Positions 48,600-56,465 of a stretch of DNA of 64,000 bases are shown piece after piece. A program made the position numbers and the translations under genes. The notes under the pieces were generated by a model. The model saw nothing but the letters and a program-made list of their open reading frames with translations, had not been told where the DNA came from and ran no database searches. How positions within the stretch are numbered: position 1 is the stretch's first letter; each line of letters starts with the position of its first letter. This DNA is from Brucella rhizosphaerae (GTDB lineage Bacteria > Pseudomonadota > Alphaproteobacteria > Rhizobiales > Rhizobiaceae): the NCBI RefSeq assembly GCF_002252475.1, contig NZ_NNRK01000034.1:914743-978742 (forward strand), read 5' to 3'.

Positions 48600-49466
48600 T
48601 CAATCGCCTAATTCGGCTAGCTTCATTTTAACCGCGAGAAAATCACGCCAGGCAAAGCGCTTTTGTGCAGGCGTGCGCAGCAGATAGGCGGGGTGCAATG
48701 TAGGCATGACAGGAATTTCCACGCCCGAAGCCGTGCGATGCACTTTCCAATTGCCACGCAGGCGCAGGATGCCTTCAGTCGCCCCCGTCAGAGCCTTGCC
48801 TGCCGGACCGCCCAGTGCGACCAGTATTTTGGGCGCTGCAAGCTCAATCTGACGTTCGATAAACGGACGGCACAATTCTGTTTCGACAGGTGTGGGGGTT
48901 CGATTGCCCGGTGGCCGCCATGGAATTGTGTTGGCGATATAAACATTCTCACGCTTGAGGCCGATGGCCTCGATCATCCGGTCGAGAAGTTGTCCGGATC
49001 TACCGACGAATGGCAGTCCTTCTATATCCTCATCACGGCCGGGAGCTTCACCAACGAACATGATGTCCGACGATGGGTCACCATCGGCAAAACAGAGGTT
49101 TTTGGCGGTGAACTTCAAATTGCAGCTGTCAAATGCCGCAAGCTTTTCATGCAGTTCTTCCAGTGTCGCTGCCTGGGAAGCAGCTTCACGAGCGAGCGCT
49201 ATCTGTGTGCTGTCCGGAACATCAGCCGCAGCCTGAACAGGGCGGCTTGTAGGCGAGGGAACTGCTGCCGGGCGTGGTTGCTGTTGTTGCGCACGGTCGG
49301 CCTGTGGGACAGATCTGTTTTCCTGTGCCGCTGCTGGTTTTGCTGGCTGGCGTTGCGGCTCCGCGAAGCGATCGATAGGCGTGTCGGAAAGCGGCATGTC
49401 AACGCCCGCTTCCGCGTAAAAGCGGAGCAGACCTTCCATATCCAATGTTTCCCGGTCATCGATCAT
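48600..49466 (-). CDS. Family 4-like uracil-DNA glycosylase
   Basis: 288 residues. A Pro/Gln-rich N-terminal region (about residues 30-85) precedes a UDG superfamily domain: motif 1 in FVGEAPGRDEDIEGLPFVGRSG, then NTIPWRPPGNRTPTPVE and motif 2 MPTLHPAYLLRTP. It removes uracil from DNA. Of the four cysteines that bind the [4Fe-4S] cluster in classical family 4 enzymes only two positions look kept (Cys in FDSCNLKF and ELCRPF); the CXXC second Cys is absent and the Cys before RPPGNR is Trp. This fits an alphaproteobacterial variant. Confidence 0.85.
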   Translation of the reverse strand: MIDDRETLDMEGLLRFYAEAGVDMPLSDTPIDRFAEPQRQPAKPAAAQENRSVPQADRAQQQQPRPAAVPSPTSRPVQAAADVPDSTQIALAREAASQAATLEELHEKLAAFDSCNLKFTAKNLCFADGDPSSDIMFVGEAPGRDEDIEGLPFVGRSGQLLDRMIEAIGLKRENVYIANTIPWRPPGNRTPTPVETELCRPFIERQIELAAPKILVALGGPAGKALTGATEGILRLRGNWKVHRTASGVEIPVMPTLHPAYLLRTPAQKRFAWRDFLAVKMKLAELGD

Positions 49467-49550
49467 GTTTTTACCTCACAGATTGAGGTGGCGAATTTTG
49501 GTGTTAATTGCAAGTGTGTGGCGAATAATTCCGGTTCATAGAGTGATTAA

Positions 49551-49685
49551 AGCATGTCTCCCAAAAGTGGGAGCCGGTTTTGGGACAAAGGCATGCGTAA
49601 ACCCTGCACGGCATGTCTCCCAAAAGTGGGAACCGATTTTGGGACAAACACAACATGTCTCGTAAAAGTGGGACTCGGGCTTGGA
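49551..49685. repeat. Three tandem copies of a palindromic repeat
   Basis: The unit, CATGTCTCCCAAAAGTGGGA followed by A/G-CCGATTTTGGGACA, occurs at 49551-49599, 49611-49650 and (degenerate) 49654-49685. Each folds: TCCCAAAA pairs with TTTTGGGA. This is a common intergenic palindromic unit in Brucella-like and other rhizobial genomes, not a CRISPR array. Confidence 0.75.
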
Positions 49686-49750
49686 TACCGATATTTGAAG
49701 TTGCGTCACAATAGCCCACAAGCACTCGCAGCATTGTTTAAAAATTGACG

Positions 49751-49766
49751 TTTACGTTAAAGTAAA
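49751..49766 (+). promoter_or_regulatory. LiuR-like operator (imperfect palindrome)
   Basis: TTTACGTTAAAGTAAA at 49751-49766 reads nearly the same on both strands. It resembles the TTTACGTNNACGTAAA operator of the MerR-type regulator LiuR, which controls branched-chain amino acid breakdown. It lies directly before a small ORF and about 410 bases upstream of the ETF-QO gene. Motif match only. Confidence 0.4.
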
Positions 49767-49812
49767 TATTGTGAAGGCGTCTGGCACGGTAATTTTGGAC
49801 AATTGGACGCAT

Positions 49813-49938
49813 ATGCGACAGTCTTCAACTCTGCGAGAGGGTAAAGCCAAGGGTGTGCATCCCGAAAGTACCAAGCGGCTTTCGGACGCGATGCGCGTGA
49901 AAAAAATGTTAGAGCGCAATCTGGTCTATGCAGATTGA
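49813..49938 (+). CDS. Small basic protein, unknown
   Basis: A 41-residue ORF from ATG 49813, or 55 residues from GTG 49771, rich in Lys/Arg/Glu (LREGKAKGVHPESTKRLSDA, then MRVKKMLERNLVYAD). It lies just behind the LiuR-like palindrome in an otherwise non-coding 700-base gap. No family is recognised. The spacing from the operator and the Lys/Arg-Glu helical pattern argue mildly for a real gene. Confidence 0.35.
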   Translation: MRQSSTLREGKAKGVHPESTKRLSDAMRVKKMLERNLVYAD

Positions 49939-50178
49939 AAACCGTTCTACTGCATAAATTCTTAAACTTTAATCAGTTTAAAGTGAAATTATGCAGCAAA
50001 TTTAGACTGTTAGAGTGACCTTTGTGCGTCCAATAGGGCGCAAGGCGCTCTGAGGGGAAACAAGGCCTGTCGGAATATGGTTTATCCCCATTCGCGATAG
50101 GTTCATGAGCAAAAACAATTGGATGCATAACCCGCGCTGAAATAGTGAGGGGGAAATGTAACCCTGACGGAGGCACGA
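49939..50178. other. Leader region before the ETF-QO gene
   Basis: About 240 bases with A+T-rich runs (TTAAACTTTAATCAGTTTAAAG near 49964) but no hairpin terminator or ORF that I can support. It should contain the ETF-QO promoter. Confidence 0.4.
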
Positions 50179-51885
50179 ATGTCTGAAGCCCCAGAAGTTG
50201 AAAGCCAGGAGCTTCCCGAACGCGAAAGCATGGAATTTGATATTGTGATTGTCGGCGCGGGCCCTGCTGGTCTTGCTGCGGCTATCCGTTTCAAACAAAT
50301 CAATCCTGAGCTTTCAGTCGTCGTTCTTGAAAAGGGCGGTGAAGTCGGCGCACATATTCTGTCAGGCGCGGTTGTCGATCCAAGCGGTATCGATCAGTTG
50401 CTGCCGGGTTGGCGTGACGAAGAGGGGCATCCATTCAAGACGCCCGTGACTGCAGATCATTTCTTGCTGCTCGGTCCTGCGGGTTCTGTGCGTTTGCCGA
50501 ATTTCGCCATGCCGCCACTGATGAGCAATCATGGCAATTACATTGTGTCGCTGGGTAATGTCTGCCGCTGGCTTGGTACCAAGGCAGAAGAACTCGGTGT
50601 CGAAATTTATCCGGGCTTTGCCGCCACCGAAGTCCTTTATAATGACGAAGGTGCTGTGATTGGTGTCGCCACTGGTGATATGGGTGTCGAGCGTGATGGC
50701 ACACACGGTCCGAACTATACGCGTGGTATGGCGCTGCTTGGTAAATATGTACTGATCGGTGAAGGTGCGCGCGGTTCGCTTGCCAAGGAACTGATTGCCA
50801 GGTTCAAGCTTGACGAAGGTCGCGAGCCAGCAAAATTCGGTATTGGCCTCAAGGAACTCTGGCAGGTTGACCCGTCCAGGCATAAGCCGGGCTTGGTGCA
50901 GCATTCATTTGGGTGGCCGCTGGATATGAAGACCGGCGGCGGTTCATTCCTTTATCATCTTGAAGACAACATGGTTGCGGTCGGCTTTGTGCTGCATCTC
51001 AACTACAAGAATCCGTATCTGTCGCCGTTCGAGGAGTTTCAGCGCTTCAAGACGCATCCAGCAATCCGCGACACGTTCGAGGGTGGCAAGCGTCTTTCCT
51101 ATGGCGCCCGCGCTATTACCGAAGGCGGCTTCCAGTCGGTGCCCAAGCTATCCTTCCCGGGTGGTGCGCTGATCGGTTGTTCTGCTGGTCTTGTGAACGT
51201 GCCACGCATCAAGGGCAGCCATAATGCTGTCCTGTCGGGCATTCTTGCTGCCGACAAGATCGCCGAAGCTCTTGCCGCCGGTCGTTCCAATGATGAGCCA
51301 ATCGAGATTGAAAACAGCTGGCGAAGCAGTGCAATCGGCAAAGATCTCAAGAAGGTCCGTAACGTCAAGCCGTTGTGGTCGAAGTTGGGAACCGTTGTTG
51401 GTGTGACGCTTGGTGGTCTTGATATGTGGACCAACCAGCTTTTCGGCTTTTCGTTCTTTGGTACGCTCAAGCATGGCAAGACTGATGCACAGGCGCTGGA
51501 ACCGGCAGCCAAGCACAAGAAGATTACCTATCCAAAGCCGGATGGCGTTCTGACTTTTGATCGTCTCTCATCGGTGTTCTTGTCGAACACAAACCATGAT
51601 GAAAACGAGCCGGTGCATTTGCAGGTTGCAGACATGAAATTGCAACAGACTTCGGAACACGACGTTTTTGCAGGCCCATCGACGCGCTATTGCCCGGCAG
51701 GCGTTTATGAATGGGTCGATGCAGACGGCAATTCGGCCGCTGACCCGCAGGCCAAGGATGTTCGCTTCGTGATCAATGCGCAAAACTGTGTGCATTGCAA
51801 AACTTGCGACATCAAGGACCCGAACCAGAACATTAACTGGGTTCCGCCACAAGGAGGCGAAGGACCAGTTTACGTGAACATGTAA
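50179..51885 (+). CDS. Electron transfer flavoprotein-ubiquinone oxidoreductase
   Basis: ETF-QO passes electrons from acyl-CoA dehydrogenases via ETF to ubiquinone in the inner membrane. The 568-residue protein starts with an FAD site (VIVGAGPAGLAAAIRFKQIN), followed by the quinone-binding core (GVEIYPGFAATEVLYNDEG, YHLEDNMVAVGFVLHLNYKN) and ends with the [4Fe-4S] ferredoxin part: STRYCPAGVYEW and NAQNCVHCKTCDIKDPNQNI. ATG at 50179 has GGAGG upstream. Its last codons and following bases are repeated 75 bases downstream. Confidence 0.96.
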   Translation: MSEAPEVESQELPERESMEFDIVIVGAGPAGLAAAIRFKQINPELSVVVLEKGGEVGAHILSGAVVDPSGIDQLLPGWRDEEGHPFKTPVTADHFLLLGPAGSVRLPNFAMPPLMSNHGNYIVSLGNVCRWLGTKAEELGVEIYPGFAATEVLYNDEGAVIGVATGDMGVERDGTHGPNYTRGMALLGKYVLIGEGARGSLAKELIARFKLDEGREPAKFGIGLKELWQVDPSRHKPGLVQHSFGWPLDMKTGGGSFLYHLEDNMVAVGFVLHLNYKNPYLSPFEEFQRFKTHPAIRDTFEGGKRLSYGARAITEGGFQSVPKLSFPGGALIGCSAGLVNVPRIKGSHNAVLSGILAADKIAEALAAGRSNDEPIEIENSWRSSAIGKDLKKVRNVKPLWSKLGTVVGVTLGGLDMWTNQLFGFSFFGTLKHGKTDAQALEPAAKHKKITYPKPDGVLTFDRLSSVFLSNTNHDENEPVHLQVADMKLQQTSEHDVFAGPSTRYCPAGVYEWVDADGNSAADPQAKDVRFVINAQNCVHCKTCDIKDPNQNINWVPPQGGEGPVYVNM

Positions 51886-51965
51886 TGTTTACGGAGACTG
51901 TGTCCGTCTCGACCGGTGTATAAAAATTGTGGCGAAGGACCGGTTTACGTGAACATGTAATGTTT
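51856..51965 (+). repeat. Direct duplication of the ETF-QO 3' end
   Basis: A 35-base segment covering the last codons, the stop and 5 downstream bases (51856-51890) is repeated at 51931-51965 with one A-to-G difference. The second copy is not in a gene. The copies are 75 bases apart. Confidence 0.9.
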
Positions 51966-51982
51966 GCAGCAATACGGAATAG

Positions 51983-52009
51983 AAAAAGGCGGTTTTGAAC
52001 CGCCTTTTT
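51983..52009. terminator. Bidirectional terminator
   Basis: AAAAAGGCGGTT at 51983-51994 pairs with AACCGCCTTTTT at 51998-52009, loop TTG. T tracts occur on both strands, so it ends both the ETF-QO transcript (+) and the phosphohydrolase gene (-) whose stop is at 52009. Confidence 0.9.
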
Positions 52010-53025
52010 TATTGCAGCATGACGGACTGGGTTTCCGGTTCGTCGTCATCTTGTCGTACTGGCAAGGGAACTGAAAATTCCAGTCTTACAGGCAGGTGGT
52101 CAGAGCCAACTTCTTCGCGGGAAACGGCGACGGGAGCTCCGATTTCATGGCTCACCAAAATCTGATCGATTGGCAGTCCGATAAAAGGCGCGAGTTTTGC
52201 GGGCAGGCTCTGCGGCATCCATGTGCCACCAATGCCTGTCATCGTTTTTGTGCCCGAGGCTTTTTCAATACGGTGGACTGCATTGCTCCAGGGTGTGGCG
52301 TTGAAGTCGCCCGCGATGATCGAAGGGCCGATGAACTTCTGTAATTCCGGCGCGAGCACATCAAGGATAGCTGCCTGACCAAAAGGCCATGGCAGGACCG
52401 AGTGGTATGCTGCAACATTTACACTTGTGCCGCTGAAATCGACGGTAGTCATGGCTAGGCGATCATCGCCGAGGCAGGTCTGTGTGCTGCCTTCGCTGAA
52501 TGGGCGGCGTGACAGAATGCCGACCCCCATGTTGCTACTGTCTTTGCGACATTCAAAATGATAAGGATATGTACCCTTCAGAATGTTGATCCACATTGCC
52601 CAGTCTGAACCAGCTTCCTGATAGGTGATGACGTCAGGCTTTTCCTGCGCGATCATCTGTAAAACGCGCTTCGGTTCAGAATTGTTGTAGCGCAGATTTA
52701 TTTGAACCAGACTGTAGCGTGCGCCCGTCGTTGGCTCATTCGCTTGTGCAGAGGATGATCCATCAAGCAGATTGCGCGTCGCTCCTAAGGTGGTGCTGAA
52801 AGCGAGGGTTGCGAACAACAGGATCATGACACCTTCGCGTCGCATCGTTGTGAACAAGAGCGGTAGCGCGAGCAGGGCCATCAGAATTGCGAGATGCGGC
52901 CGGAAATGCGCAAAAGAATCAAGCGCCGGATGCGCAGATCCGAGAAAACCGAGCACTAGCGGGACTGACACCAAAATAGCGATGATCAGCAGAATAAAAG
53001 AAAGGTTCTCGCGGCGTTTTGACAT
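52009..53025 (-). CDS. Membrane-anchored endonuclease/exonuclease/phosphatase family protein
   Basis: 338 residues with three N-terminal hydrophobic segments (FILLIIAILVSVPLVLGFLG, ILMALLALPLLF, GVMILLFATLAF) and an EEP catalytic domain: the Glu in VITYQEAGSD, the GDFNATPWS motif and the terminal SDHLPVRLEF. This fold hydrolyses phosphodiester bonds of nucleic acids, inositol phosphates or sphingolipids; the membrane part and the lack of DNA-binding elements suggest an envelope role. ATG at 53025 is chosen; the in-frame 53052 start lies inside a repeat element. Confidence 0.85.
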   Translation of the reverse strand: MSKRRENLSFILLIIAILVSVPLVLGFLGSAHPALDSFAHFRPHLAILMALLALPLLFTTMRREGVMILLFATLAFSTTLGATRNLLDGSSSAQANEPTTGARYSLVQINLRYNNSEPKRVLQMIAQEKPDVITYQEAGSDWAMWINILKGTYPYHFECRKDSSNMGVGILSRRPFSEGSTQTCLGDDRLAMTTVDFSGTSVNVAAYHSVLPWPFGQAAILDVLAPELQKFIGPSIIAGDFNATPWSNAVHRIEKASGTKTMTGIGGTWMPQSLPAKLAPFIGLPIDQILVSHEIGAPVAVSREEVGSDHLPVRLEFSVPLPVRQDDDEPETQSVMLQ

Positions 53026-53036
53026 GATACGCACCC

Positions 53037-53138
53037 AGAGCATTTCCAACAAAAGTGCGAAACGATTTTGCGTAGGACAATGCGTGAAAATAAACAGTCA
53101 GACGCGGTTCAACGATCTGACGTAATTGAAACCGCTCT
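53037..53138. repeat. Interspersed palindromic element, about 102 bp
   Basis: It begins AGAGCATTTCCAACAAAAGTG and ends GAAACCGCTCT, giving terminal AGAGC/GCTCT. The first 45 bases contain CAAAAGTGCGAAACGATTTTG. A second element of the same length lies at 59361-59460 and a third, degenerate one at 62214-62309. It resembles the Bru-RS-type repeated palindromes of Brucellaceae; exact class not determined. Confidence 0.7.
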
Positions 53139-53303
53139 GGTGGATTGAATTTAACGTTTGAATCCCGACGGACATACACGATGTTTCAAACGTCAAATTC
53201 GAAAAATCCACCAGCTTCATAAGCTTGCTAGTGGTCATTTAGATTCCGACATTTGCTCAACGCCCGTCATCGAGGGATGCAAATGTCAGAATCAGATCAC
53301 TAG
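53139..53303. repeat. Two adjacent imperfect inverted repeats
   Basis: The first (53139-53212) has arms starting GGTGGATT and ending AATCCACC, containing ACGTTTGAA and its complement. The second (53228-53303) has arms from CTAGTGGTCATTTAGATTCC to GCAAATGTCAGAATCAGATC plus ACTAG. Both follow directly after the 102-bp element and fill the space before the AMP nucleosidase gene end; no ORF is present. Confidence 0.7.
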
Positions 53304-53359
53304 CCGTTGAATACGGCGCGATGATGGTGCCGAAAGCAACGCCTTTGACACCATTTCAC

Positions 53360-54862
53360 TTACTGGAACGCTGTCTCGTAGAAACTTCTGAGCTTGCGTG
53401 AATGCAGTCTCTCATCCGGCATGGCCGCGATCTTTTCCATTGCGCGAATACCGATCTGCAAATGCTGAGCGACCTGACGCTTATAAAACTCGGTCGCCAT
53501 GCCCGGTAACTTCAGCTCGCCATGGAGCGGCTTATCGGAAACGCAGAGCAGCGTGCCATAAGGGACGCGGAAGCGGAACCCGTTGGCAGCAATCGTCGCC
53601 GATTCCATATCAAGTGCGACCGCACGCGCCTGCGAAAGACGCTGAACCGGACCGCGCTGGTCGCGGAGTTCCCAGTTACGGTTATCGATTGTAGCAACAG
53701 TGCCGGTGCGCATGATGCGCTTGAGATCATAGCCTTCAAGGCCGGTTATTTCCTCAACAGCTTCTTCCAGCGCCACTTGAATTTCAGCAAGCGCGGGGAG
53801 GGGCACCCAAGCAGGAAGATCGTCATCAAGAACGTGATCTTCACGCATATAGGCGTGTGCCAACACATAATCGCCGAGCTGCTGGCTGTTGCGCAGACCC
53901 GCACAATGGCCGAGCATCACCCATGCGTGTGGTCGCAGCACCGCGATGTGATCGGTGATGGTTTTGGCATTGGAAGGGCCGACGCCAATATTGACCATGG
54001 TGATACCCGAATGATCGGATCGTTGCAGGTGATAGGCTGGCATCTGCGGCATGCGTTGCAGTGGGATTCCGCTGCTTGGTGCGATTTCGCCTGCACGCGT
54101 TATCGCATTGCCGGGCTCGACAAAGCTTTCATACCCGCCACCACCTTCGGCCATAAGCCGCCGGGCATAATCACAGAACTCATCCATGTAGAACTGGTAG
54201 TTGGTGAACAGCACGAAATTCTGGAAGTGCTTTGGGCTGGTCGCCGTGTAATGCGCAAGCCGGTGCAGGGAATAGTCGACCCGCTGAGCCGTAAAGGGCG
54301 CGAGCGGCATAGGCTCGCCCGGAGTTGGGTCAAAATCTGCATTGACGATCTTGTCGTCGGTTGCAGCCAAATCGGGCACATCGAACAAATCGCGCAACGG
54401 ATGTGTGAAGGCATTTGCAACCGATGCCTCGACATAGGTGCCTTCAATGAAAGCAAAGTGAATCGGAATAGGGGTTGCGGACTCCCGAACCGTCACCGAC
54501 ACACCATGATTGCGCATCAGGAGGCGGATTTGCTCATTGAGATAATGGTCAAAGAGATCGGGCCGGGTAATCGTGGCCGAGTAGTCACCGGGCGTGGTCA
54601 CATGGCCAAAAGCGAGACGGGTATCCACATGAGCAAAGCTGGAGGTGGAAAGGCAGATTTCGGGATAAAATGCGCGATAGCGTTGCGGGCGGACTTCGCC
54701 ACGTGCAAGCTGCTCAAAAGCTTTGCGCAGGAATTCGGTGTTGCGATCATAAAGCTTGCGGAGCGCGGCAACAGCCGCGCTTGCATCGGTGAAAACCGCC
54801 GGTTCCATGAAAGGAGGCGTTTTGATCTCTGTGAGAAAAGGTTGTTCGATTCGCTGTGTCAT
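53360..54862 (-). CDS. amn: AMP nucleosidase
   Basis: Amn cleaves AMP to adenine and ribose 5-phosphate in the cytosol, controlling the AMP pool. The 500-residue protein matches the family across its length: an N-terminal regulatory part (AVAALRKLYDRNTEFLRKAF, YPEICLSTSS) and a C-terminal nucleoside phosphorylase-like domain with MVNIGVGPSNAKTITDHIAV, MLGHCAGLRNSQQLGDYV and ARAVALDMESATIAANG. A strong, gene-alone locus. Confidence 0.94.
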   Translation of the reverse strand: MTQRIEQPFLTEIKTPPFMEPAVFTDASAAVAALRKLYDRNTEFLRKAFEQLARGEVRPQRYRAFYPEICLSTSSFAHVDTRLAFGHVTTPGDYSATITRPDLFDHYLNEQIRLLMRNHGVSVTVRESATPIPIHFAFIEGTYVEASVANAFTHPLRDLFDVPDLAATDDKIVNADFDPTPGEPMPLAPFTAQRVDYSLHRLAHYTATSPKHFQNFVLFTNYQFYMDEFCDYARRLMAEGGGGYESFVEPGNAITRAGEIAPSSGIPLQRMPQMPAYHLQRSDHSGITMVNIGVGPSNAKTITDHIAVLRPHAWVMLGHCAGLRNSQQLGDYVLAHAYMREDHVLDDDLPAWVPLPALAEIQVALEEAVEEITGLEGYDLKRIMRTGTVATIDNRNWELRDQRGPVQRLSQARAVALDMESATIAANGFRFRVPYGTLLCVSDKPLHGELKLPGMATEFYKRQVAQHLQIGIRAMEKIAAMPDERLHSRKLRSFYETAFQ

Positions 54863-54987
54863 GACTTATTATAGCAAAGTCCGTGACACTCGTAGGTCAA
54901 TTCCGACATGTGGATGAGCATCGAAGAACTTTGAGATAATGAGGGATTCGTGGGCTCTGTGGCCGCTTGCTGAATAGATATTTGTCT

Positions 54988-55155
54988 TTAAGCACTGCGT
55001 TGCAGAGTTACAAAAAGCACAAGCCCCGCGCCGCTCATATGTGCCTTCTGACCAATTTGCGTATAAGCGAATGTAGCAGCAGGCCCGGTGAATACAGCCG
55101 TGAAGAGCAGGACCCGGAGTGCGATGCCTGCAGAGAGACGGAAACGTGAGATCAT
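54988..55155 (-). CDS. Small secreted/membrane protein, unknown
   Basis: A 55-residue ORF with a likely signal peptide or anchor (SRFRLSAGIALRVLLFTAVFT) and a second hydrophobic patch near the C-terminus (GAGLVLFVTLQRS). Its ATG overlaps the stop of the upstream small ORF (ATGA, 55152-55155), indicating translational coupling. No family recognised. Base composition and the coupling support a real gene. Confidence 0.55.
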   Translation of the reverse strand: MISRFRLSAGIALRVLLFTAVFTGPAATFAYTQIGQKAHMSGAGLVLFVTLQRSA

Positions 55156-55316
55156 AACTGTTTGTCGCCGCCCACATTCTTGAGATGCATTGCGGTAACA
55201 GGCCCCACGACCGGCTGATCCCGATACACGTCATATTTGCGATCCACGAAAAGGCTCGCGATGATCGCAATACCTGCAATCATGAGACAGACTATTGTAG
55301 CGCGCCACAGCAACAT
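55152..55316 (-). CDS. Small single-span membrane protein, unknown
   Basis: A 54-residue ORF: a membrane segment (LLWRATIVCLMIAGIAIIAS) followed by a positively and negatively charged tail (LFVDRKYDVYRDQPVVGPVT). It lies divergent to the GST gene and is coupled by ATGA to the next small ORF, forming a two-gene operon. No family recognised. Confidence 0.6.
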   Translation of the reverse strand: MLLWRATIVCLMIAGIAIIASLFVDRKYDVYRDQPVVGPVTAMHLKNVGGDKQL

Positions 55317-55626
55317 GGTTCCCCCCGGCTTTGGAATTCGTTCTTTTGGAGCGGGTTTCTTGTTCCAGACCGGAAAATCCGCCGCTATCTCTTTGTTTTG
55401 TGCAGTCGTGGACGAAAATCGGCACCCGCTTTCCCCGAAACTGCTTTAGATTTCTGAGTTTACGTGTTGCATCTGAACTGTCCCTGACGGCTGTGTTCAT
55501 CCGGCGTTCAAAAATATTGAAGCTTCATTAACAAGCACGGTTCGCTCTTGTGCCTTGCTGCGCTGTCCCTATGTTAGCCAATATTGGAATTACGGACAAA
55601 GCCAAGAAAGCGGGAGAAAGATACCC

Positions 55627-56334
55627 ATGGCCGAGCAGACAAAACCTATCGAGCTTTATTATTGGCCCACGCCGAACGGTTTCAAAATCAGCATCATGCT
55701 GGAGGAACTGGGTGTTCCCTATGAAGTAAAATATGTGAATATTGGCAAAGGCGATCAGTTCCAGCCGGATTTTCTCAAAATTGCGCCAAATAACCGTATG
55801 CCAGCGATTGTCGATCCCGAAGGTCCGGGTGGCGAGCCAATTTCGGTGTTTGAATCGGGTGCTATTCTGCAATATCTCGGCCGCAAGTTTGGCAAGTTCT
55901 ATCCGACCGATGAACGCAAGCGCGTAGCCGTTGATGAATGGCTGATGTGGCAGATGGGCGGACTGGGGCCCATGTCAGGGCAGGCCGGTCACTTCCGCCT
56001 CTATGCGCCCGAAAAAGTGCAATATGGCATTGATCGCTATACCAATGAGGTCAATCGCCTCTACGGTGTGCTTAACCGTCAGCTTGAAGGCAAGGAATAT
56101 ATTGCAGGCGAATATTCCATTGCCGATATGGCGAGCATCGGCTGGGTTAACGCTTATAAGAATTATGAGCAGAAGCTGGAGGACTTCCCGAACCTCAAGC
56201 GCTGGCATGAAACGATGAACACACGCCCTGCGGTGCAGCGTGGTCTTGTCGTTGGCAAGGAAGAGCGAGAAAAGTCTAACCTTGCAAATGACAAGGAAGC
56301 TCAGAAAATTCTGTTCGGCCAGAAGGCTCGCTAG
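55627..56334 (+). CDS. Glutathione S-transferase family protein (YghU/YfcG-like)
   Basis: 235 residues: a thioredoxin-like N-terminal domain with a PTPNGFKISIMLEELGVPY segment, NRMPAIVDPEG and ESGAILQYLGRKFG, then a helical C-terminal domain with EGKEYIAGEYSIADMASIGW. This is the nitrosothiol/disulfide-oxidoreductase-like GST group (YghU/YfcG). ATG at 55627 has GGGAGAAAGATACCC upstream; an earlier start at 55555 adds unrelated residues. Confidence 0.92.
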   Translation: MAEQTKPIELYYWPTPNGFKISIMLEELGVPYEVKYVNIGKGDQFQPDFLKIAPNNRMPAIVDPEGPGGEPISVFESGAILQYLGRKFGKFYPTDERKRVAVDEWLMWQMGGLGPMSGQAGHFRLYAPEKVQYGIDRYTNEVNRLYGVLNRQLEGKEYIAGEYSIADMASIGWVNAYKNYEQKLEDFPNLKRWHETMNTRPAVQRGLVVGKEEREKSNLANDKEAQKILFGQKAR

Positions 56335-56465
56335 ACATACGGTGACTTTTAGGGCCCATCCTGGATGATATCACCCGGTTTGAGGCGGCGATACGCGCCA
56401 AAGAAAACGTCAGAGCTCCTATCTGTTAAGTTCAGATCGGGGCTCTGACTTATTTCATGAATGAC
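56335..56465. other. Short spacer with a stem-loop-like segment
   Basis: GAGCTCCTATCTG...CAGATCGGGGCTC near 56413-56445 can fold and may end the GST or the convergent DUF2147 transcript. No ORF is seen. Confidence 0.35.

Noticed and set aside
49551..49690. CRISPR-like array
   Set aside because: Only three copies, one degenerate, spacers are very short and unequal, and no cas genes are present; the unit is a dispersed palindromic repeat.
53522..54874. 450-codon plus-strand ORF opposite amn
   Set aside because: Shadow of the AMP nucleosidase gene; no family features, and the minus strand matches the enzyme throughout.
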